Positions 53,075-57,554 of a stretch of 57,554 nt of DNA are shown one piece after another. The stretch is taken from NCBI GenBank assembly GCA_002898535.1, contig BEHN01000019.1, positions 1 to 57,554 on the forward strand, read 5' to 3'. Position numbers and translations under genes: made by a program. This DNA is from a bacterium HR11 (GTDB lineage Bacteria > Acidobacteriota > HRBIN11). Within the stretch, counting starts at the first letter, position 1; each line of letters begins with the position of its first letter. Under the pieces are notes generated by a model. That model made no database searches, was not told where the DNA came from, and worked only from the letters and a program-made list of their open reading frames with translations.

Positions 53075-55391
53075 CGCCCTCCCCGACGGCTTTCGGGCCT
53101 TTCGCCGACGATGGCCGGGCCTCCTCGTCGCGTGGGCCGGGATGGGGGTCGCCGCGCTGGGCCGGGCCCCGCTCCCGGCCGGGGTCCATGCCCCCTACTC
53201 TCAGGTCGTCTACGACCGCCGCGGGGAGGTCTTGCGGATATTCCTGACGCCCGACGAGAAGTGGCGCATCGAGGCCCGTCTGGACGAGATCGACCCTCTC
53301 CTCGTCCGGGCGACGGTCTGCTTTGAGGACCGCTTCTTCTGGTTTCATCCCGGCGTGAACCCCCTGGCCGTCCTCCGGGCGGCCTGGCAGAACGTGCGGG
53401 CCGGCCGCATCGTCTCGGGCGGCTCGACCCTCTCGATGCAGTCGGCCCGCATCGTGGAGCCCCGTCCCCGCACCTGGCGGGCCAAGCTGGTCGAGGCCCT
53501 TCGCGCCTTCCAGTACGAGCTTCGCCTGGGCAAGCGGCGGATTCTCGAACTCTACCTCAGTCGGGCCCCTTACGGCGGCAACCTGGAGGGCGTGACGGCG
53601 GCGGCCCTGGCCTACTTCGGTCGCCCGCCCCGGCGGCTCACGCCGGCCGAGGTCGCCTTCCTGGTGAGCCTGCCCCAGGCGCCCGTGTCCCGCTCCCTCC
53701 TGCGGGCTTCGCCGTCCGAGGTGAGAAAGGCTCGGGACCGCGTCCTGGCCCGTATGCGGGCCTGCGGCCTCCTGTCGGAAGCGGCCTACCGGTCGGCCCT
53801 GCGGGAAAGCGTCCCGACGGGCCTGCGGCCCATGCCGGCCCGGGCGCTCCACGCTACGGACTATCTGCACGCCCTCTTCCCCCAGGCGGCTCGCATCCGT
53901 TCGACCCTGGACGCCGACGTTCAGCGGACCGTCGAGAGCCTCGTCCAGGCCTATCGGCCCGTGGTCTACCGGAACGGGGCTACGAACGTGAGCGTCGTCG
54001 TCATCGAAAACTCGACGCGGAAGGTCCGGGCCCTGGTCGGGTCCCTGGACTACTGGGACGAGGCTCACGACGGTCAGGTCCCGGGCTTTCTGGCGCCCCG
54101 GTCACCGGGCTCGGCCCTGAAGCCCTTCCTGTATGCTCTCGCCCTCCAGAAGGGGGTCATCACGACGGAAACGCTCTTAGAAGACTATCCGACGAGCATC
54201 CGGGGGTACCAGCCCGTCAACTTCAGCGGCACGTTCCGGGGCCTCGTCCGGGCCGAGGAGGCCCTGGCCTATTCCCTGAACGTCCCCTTCGTCCACCTCC
54301 TCCGGCGGACGGGATTCCGGGACTTTCTCCGGCTCCTCGAACGGGGCGGGATCGACGTCCGGTCCGGCGTGGACTACGGCCTCTCGGTCATCACGGGCGC
54401 CCTGGAGGTGCGGCTCCTGGACCTGACGAACCTGTACGTGACCCTGGCCCGGGACGGCCGGCACGGCCCGCCGGTCCTCGTCGAGGACGCGTCCCGTCCG
54501 GAGACCGAACGCCGGCTCCTCCATCCCGGCGCCGTCGTCCTGACCCGCCGGGCTTTGGCCCTGCGGGACCGACCCGACGCCCCCCACCTTCGAGCGGTCA
54601 CGCTTCCCCGGGCGACCGTCTACTGGAAGACGGGGACCTCCTGGGGACGGCGGGACGCCTGGAGCGTCGGCTTCCACGCGGGCTATACCGTCGGCGTGTG
54701 GGTCGGCAACTTCTCGGGCGAGGGCGCCGAAGGGATCGTCGGCGGGGAGCTGGCGGCGCCCCTCATGTTCGACGTCCTGAACGCCCTGCCGGCGCCGGCC
54801 CCCGAACTGCGGCCCCCGCCGGACGCCGACCTGACGCGGGTCCCCGTGTGCCCCTTCTCCGGGGAGCGGCCGACCGACGCCTGCCCCGGCGTCCGCTGGG
54901 TCCTCGCCGTGCGGGACGCCGCTCCGCTTCGGGCGTGTCCCTACCACCGGCGCCTGCTCGTCGAGCGGGACTCGGGCCGCCGGATGTGCCCCTGGAGGTC
55001 CTATGCCCCGGACGAAGTCACGGCCCGGGTCTTTACCGTCCTGCCGCCCCTGGCGGCGGCCTTTCTGGGCATGCCGGCTTCGACCGAGCCGCCCCCCTCA
55101 GAGTCGTGCGGCCCACCGGAGGCGGCCCCGGAGCTCCGCATCCTCAGCCCCCTGGACGGGGCGACCTACCTGCTGAGCGCCGACGTCCGGGGAAGCGGCG
55201 GCATCCCCTTGCGGGCCGTGACGCCGGCGCCGGACCGTCGCATCTTCTGGTTCGTCAACGACCGGTTCGTCGGCTCGACGGCCTCGGGCGGCGTTCAGGT
55301 CATCCGGCTTCCGCCGGGACCGGTCACCGTCGTCGCCGTCGACTCGACGGGCCGCGCCGACCGGGCCCACCTGCACGTCCTCCCCCCGTGA
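53031..55391 (+). CDS. pbpC: penicillin-binding protein 1C
   Basis: The protein is 786 residues. A short N-terminal membrane anchor precedes the GT51 glycosyltransferase (CFEDRFFWFHPG, then GGSTLSMQSARIVEPRPRTW). The transpeptidase has SxxK in SPGSALKPF, SxN in YSLNVP and KTG in YWKTGTSWG. The Cys-bearing region VCPFSGERPTDACPG and a C-terminal BiPBP domain are PBP1C hallmarks. It polymerises and crosslinks peptidoglycan, and PBP1C often pairs with an alpha-2-macroglobulin gene, absent here. Start ATG 53031 or GTG 53025 lies inside trpD. Confidence 0.93.
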   Translation: MTSSSVSASGPARRDALPDGFRAFRRRWPGLLVAWAGMGVAALGRAPLPAGVHAPYSQVVYDRRGEVLRIFLTPDEKWRIEARLDEIDPLLVRATVCFEDRFFWFHPGVNPLAVLRAAWQNVRAGRIVSGGSTLSMQSARIVEPRPRTWRAKLVEALRAFQYELRLGKRRILELYLSRAPYGGNLEGVTAAALAYFGRPPRRLTPAEVAFLVSLPQAPVSRSLLRASPSEVRKARDRVLARMRACGLLSEAAYRSALRESVPTGLRPMPARALHATDYLHALFPQAARIRSTLDADVQRTVESLVQAYRPVVYRNGATNVSVVVIENSTRKVRALVGSLDYWDEAHDGQVPGFLAPRSPGSALKPFLYALALQKGVITTETLLEDYPTSIRGYQPVNFSGTFRGLVRAEEALAYSLNVPFVHLLRRTGFRDFLRLLERGGIDVRSGVDYGLSVITGALEVRLLDLTNLYVTLARDGRHGPPVLVEDASRPETERRLLHPGAVVLTRRALALRDRPDAPHLRAVTLPRATVYWKTGTSWGRRDAWSVGFHAGYTVGVWVGNFSGEGAEGIVGGELAAPLMFDVLNALPAPAPELRPPPDADLTRVPVCPFSGERPTDACPGVRWVLAVRDAAPLRACPYHRRLLVERDSGRRMCPWRSYAPDEVTARVFTVLPPLAAAFLGMPASTEPPPSESCGPPEAAPELRILSPLDGATYLLSADVRGSGGIPLRAVTPAPDRRIFWFVNDRFVGSTASGGVQVIRLPPGPVTVVAVDSTGRADRAHLHVLPP

Positions 55392-55999
55392 GCCGGTCCG
55401 GGGGAAACCAACGCCGGAGAGCCTCCCGAAACTTATGGAAAGCAGGGTCCTGGCAACCTTTCAGGCTGACCCGTGTGGCCAATTGATGATACAAGGCTGA
55501 CGAGCGAGGAATCCCCCTCCTTTGCAAAACTTCTTCCACTGCCTCCTTGGGTCGCTCCGGTTTGCGTCCCACTCCACCCCCGTATCGGGCTACGACTTGG
55601 CACCAGAGGTCCCTATCGCCGCCTGCCAGGACTTCCACGACGTGAGGGGATGAGGTAAAAACCCACACCTCCAGCTCGGGATCCAGCACGATGACGACAG
55701 ATCGGTCCCTCCATCCCGATTGATCCAGCTGATCTTGTACTGCGGCTTCTAATTGTTGCGCCGTCTTCTCCTCATCTCCGCATCCTTCCCGGTCAAACAT
55801 GACCAACGCATACCGAGAATCGGACCGGTAAGGTTGCAGGAGAGCCGAAGCATTCCGGCGCACACCGGGGTCCTTATGGGGATGACGGATGATCTCGAAG
55901 GTGACAGGCCGTATCCCCAATGCTTTGGGGGCGTGACAGCAGTCCGCGGACGGCCATCTCCATGTCCAGGTCTGCGACCAAGACGATGAGATCCCGCAT
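55324..55999 (-). pseudogene. DUF4276-like protein interrupted by a +1 frameshift
   Basis: The ATG at 55999 overlaps the upstream ATPase stop (ATGA) and begins MRDLIVLVADLDMEMAVRGL, continuing LSRPQS. It then shifts frame and ends after 41 residues. In the +1 frame, from 55920, the protein continues LGIRPVTFEIIRHPHKDPG, YALVMFDREGCG and VIVLDPELEVWVFTSSPHV for 198 residues. The break lies at CCCCAAAGCATTGGGG; omitting one base joins the halves into about 224 residues. This Toprim-like family commonly partners AAA15-type ATPases. It could be a mutation, a sequence error or programmed shifting. Confidence 0.72.
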
Positions 56000-57267
56000 C
56001 ACCCCAAAATCCCGCTGGCCAGGAGGTCGCCCAGGCTGACTTCTCGCCGCCACTCTTGAAGCCTGGGATGGCGGTCGCCACTCACGATGTCCGTAGCGCC
56101 GCTTTCTGTCCGGGCGAAACACAACAGGTCTTTCGGCTCTGCAAGATTCAAAAAGACCGGCGAGTGAGTCGCACAGAGCACTTGGCCCGCATACGCCGAT
56201 GAGAGCGATTGATACACGGCTTCCGCGGCTCGGGGGTGGATGCCGTTCTCCGGCTCTTCGATGAGGTAAATCCTGTCGGCTTCGGGCAAATAGGCCAGTA
56301 GCGTGAGGGCGAAAAATCGTAGCGTTCCGTCAGAGAGGAGCCATGAAGGGAGTTTTAGCCCCGAACAGAACTCCACCTCGATGTACCGGTGTCGGTCTTC
56401 CTCGCGTTCGGCCACACGAATCGTCTTGATGTCTGGGAGGACCGTCCGGACATGGTCTACCCAGTGTTGCAGTCTGTCTTGGCCCAACCGCTGGAGGAGG
56501 ATCGGCAGGTTGGACCCGTCCGGCTGGAAGCTTACCGGAGCATCGGGCGAGCAGGGGGACCGCATCAGCCGACTGTTGAGCTGAAGGAGCTGGATGCCCT
56601 CCGACAGGACTCGACGGGTCCATACGGTCGCGCCGAACCGGTCCTCCTCCTCAGGTACGGCCATAAGCCCCGCTTTTCCTGACGGAGGCCGGAGTGGGAA
56701 ATTCCAATCCGTGGTCTCTGAGCGAATATATACCCGCCCTTCCGGCGTGCGCATCATGATTTTCCGCCAACCCGGCGGTGTATGCTTACCCGGTTCGATC
56801 ATGATGGTCGGCGGTGGCAGAAGGTCTTGGGGGAAAAGGGGGAGCTGGCGTTTGGGTTCCCCTTTCGAGTGTACGGCAGATTCCTTCAGCAACCAGAAAT
56901 TCTCTGCCAGCAGCCCGATGCTTCCGTCTTCCCGCCGACCGACACGGACTTCATAGCGCACGTAGGGGTAATGGGCGGAATCCTTGGGATCCTTGAGCCT
57001 TTCGGTCAATCCTTCCGGTAGTCGCATGTCAATGGCCAGTTCAAAGGCGTTGCCTTCCCGACGCCAGAGGAGCTCCTCCAATTGCCGGGCCCGCTCACGG
57101 ACGGCAGGTTCGACGCCTTGCCATAGCAGGTCACGCAAAAAGGTCAATACGTCCAGAAACGTGCTTTTCCCGCTGGCGTTGGGTCCGATGAGGACCTGGA
57201 AGCGTCGCAGGGATTGAGAGATGTAGCGTAGACACTTATACGACAGGACTTCCACCCGAGTGATCAT
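55999..57267 (-). CDS. AAA family ATPase (RecF/OLD-like AAA15/21)
   Basis: This 422-residue SMC/RecF-type ATPase starts MITRVEVLSYKCLR and has Walker A GPNASGKST near residue 28. The middle is long and lineage-specific. The signature-like LLSDGTLRFFALTLLAYL, Walker B IYLIEEPENGIHP and H-loop CATHSPVFLNL complete the ATPase. Such ATPases pair with Toprim or DUF4276-like partners in several phage-defence systems, and here the partner overlaps by four bases. That role is inferred. GGGGTGGGG precedes ATG 57267. Confidence 0.87.
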   Translation of the reverse strand: MITRVEVLSYKCLRYISQSLRRFQVLIGPNASGKSTFLDVLTFLRDLLWQGVEPAVRERARQLEELLWRREGNAFELAIDMRLPEGLTERLKDPKDSAHYPYVRYEVRVGRREDGSIGLLAENFWLLKESAVHSKGEPKRQLPLFPQDLLPPPTIMIEPGKHTPPGWRKIMMRTPEGRVYIRSETTDWNFPLRPPSGKAGLMAVPEEEDRFGATVWTRRVLSEGIQLLQLNSRLMRSPCSPDAPVSFQPDGSNLPILLQRLGQDRLQHWVDHVRTVLPDIKTIRVAEREEDRHRYIEVEFCSGLKLPSWLLSDGTLRFFALTLLAYLPEADRIYLIEEPENGIHPRAAEAVYQSLSSAYAGQVLCATHSPVFLNLAEPKDLLCFARTESGATDIVSGDRHPRLQEWRREVSLGDLLASGILG

Positions 57268-57300
57268 CCCCACCCCTTGCCTCAACCACTTACCTGAGCT

Positions 57301-57554
57301 TTATGATTCACGGGGAAACCCCACCTGCACCTGGGCGGGGTCTATACCTGCCGCTCGAAGGATGCGAACGGCGTTGCGAAGGCAGTCCTTGGCATCAAAC
57401 CAGGTCTCCAAATGGTAACCATCCATTAGCTCAAAGGGTTTATGCAGGCTCCGCAGATCACGTACGATTAACCGTCCCAAAGGGAGCCGGCCCCGCTCCT
57501 TCAAGCGTGGGAACGCCCATCGAGCGACGGCGGTGAGCAATCCCTTCCATGTCG
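57301..57554 (-). CDS. partial unknown protein at the right edge
   Basis: The C-terminal 84 or so residues are visible. The frame is open to the window edge, running LLTAVARWAFPRLKERGR, then GYHLETWFDAKDCLRNA, and ending QVGFPRES. It stops 33 bases before the AAA ATPase start, on the same strand, so it may be first in that operon. I do not recognise it. Confidence 0.45.
   Translation of the reverse strand, partial: TWKGLLTAVARWAFPRLKERGRLPLGRLIVRDLRSLHKPFELMDGYHLETWFDAKDCLRNAVRILRAAGIDPAQVQVGFPRES

Overview
This is a GC-rich bacterial chromosome segment with tightly packed genes on both strands, separated by repeat-laden intergenic islands. LolA-like, PBP1C, MglA, RemA-like (DUF370), ZapA and GatCAB genes indicate a double-membraned bacterium. 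An in-frame UGA in selD followed by a SECIS-like hairpin indicates that selenocysteine is used. The tetrahydromethanopterin/methanofuran (H4MPT/MFR) one-carbon genes narrow the field to lineages such as Methylomirabilota/Rokubacteria, Acidobacteriota or Planctomycetota. I cannot assign the phylum from this sequence alone.

Layout. 1-6.2 kb: an edge-truncated gene, two unrecognised membrane proteins, a DciA-like (DUF721) protein, and a 3-hydroxyacyl-CoA dehydrogenase / 26-residue mini-ORF / enoyl-CoA hydratase operon. 6.2-13.2 kb: an SLC1-type symporter, fabD and fabG, selD with UGA as Sec, a flippase-like membrane protein, a PPC/DUF296 protein and an isoprenylcysteine methyltransferase-like protein. 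13.3-25.5 kb: glyS, a LolA-like protein, an unknown Cys-containing protein, proline dehydrogenase, a GYD protein, alaS, a membrane-anchored hendecad coiled coil, an O-methyltransferase, an OsmC-like protein and an HpcH/HpaI aldolase. 25.5-32 kb: a MglA GTPase with a long C-terminal extension, a molybdopterin oxidoreductase, prfB with its programmed +1 frameshift, a PQQ-type sugar dehydrogenase and a nitrilase-family amidase.

32-41 kb is the most distinctive part: a RimK-like ATP-grasp ligase, a CitG-family protein, a PTPS/QueD-family protein, a FolK-MptA fusion, a 5-formyl-H4F cyclo-ligase-like protein overlapping formylmethanofuran:H4MPT formyltransferase (ftr), and mfnB. Together these supply and use the archaeal-type C1 carriers H4MPT and methanofuran. 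An ADP-ribosylglycohydrolase and a broken DUF2283 gene sit among them. 41-57.5 kb: gatC-gatA-M50 protease; a zapB-like/zapA cassette framed by about 0.4-kb inverted repeats; a creatininase-family amidohydrolase; a RemA-like regulator; acnA-uvrC; an IDI-like Nudix protein; trpD-pbpC; and a possible two-gene defence module (AAA ATPase plus a frameshifted DUF4276-like protein).

The intergenic islands carry several families of 7-9-bp degenerate tandem repeats and hairpin repeats. They recur across the whole window and often sit right at gene ends.
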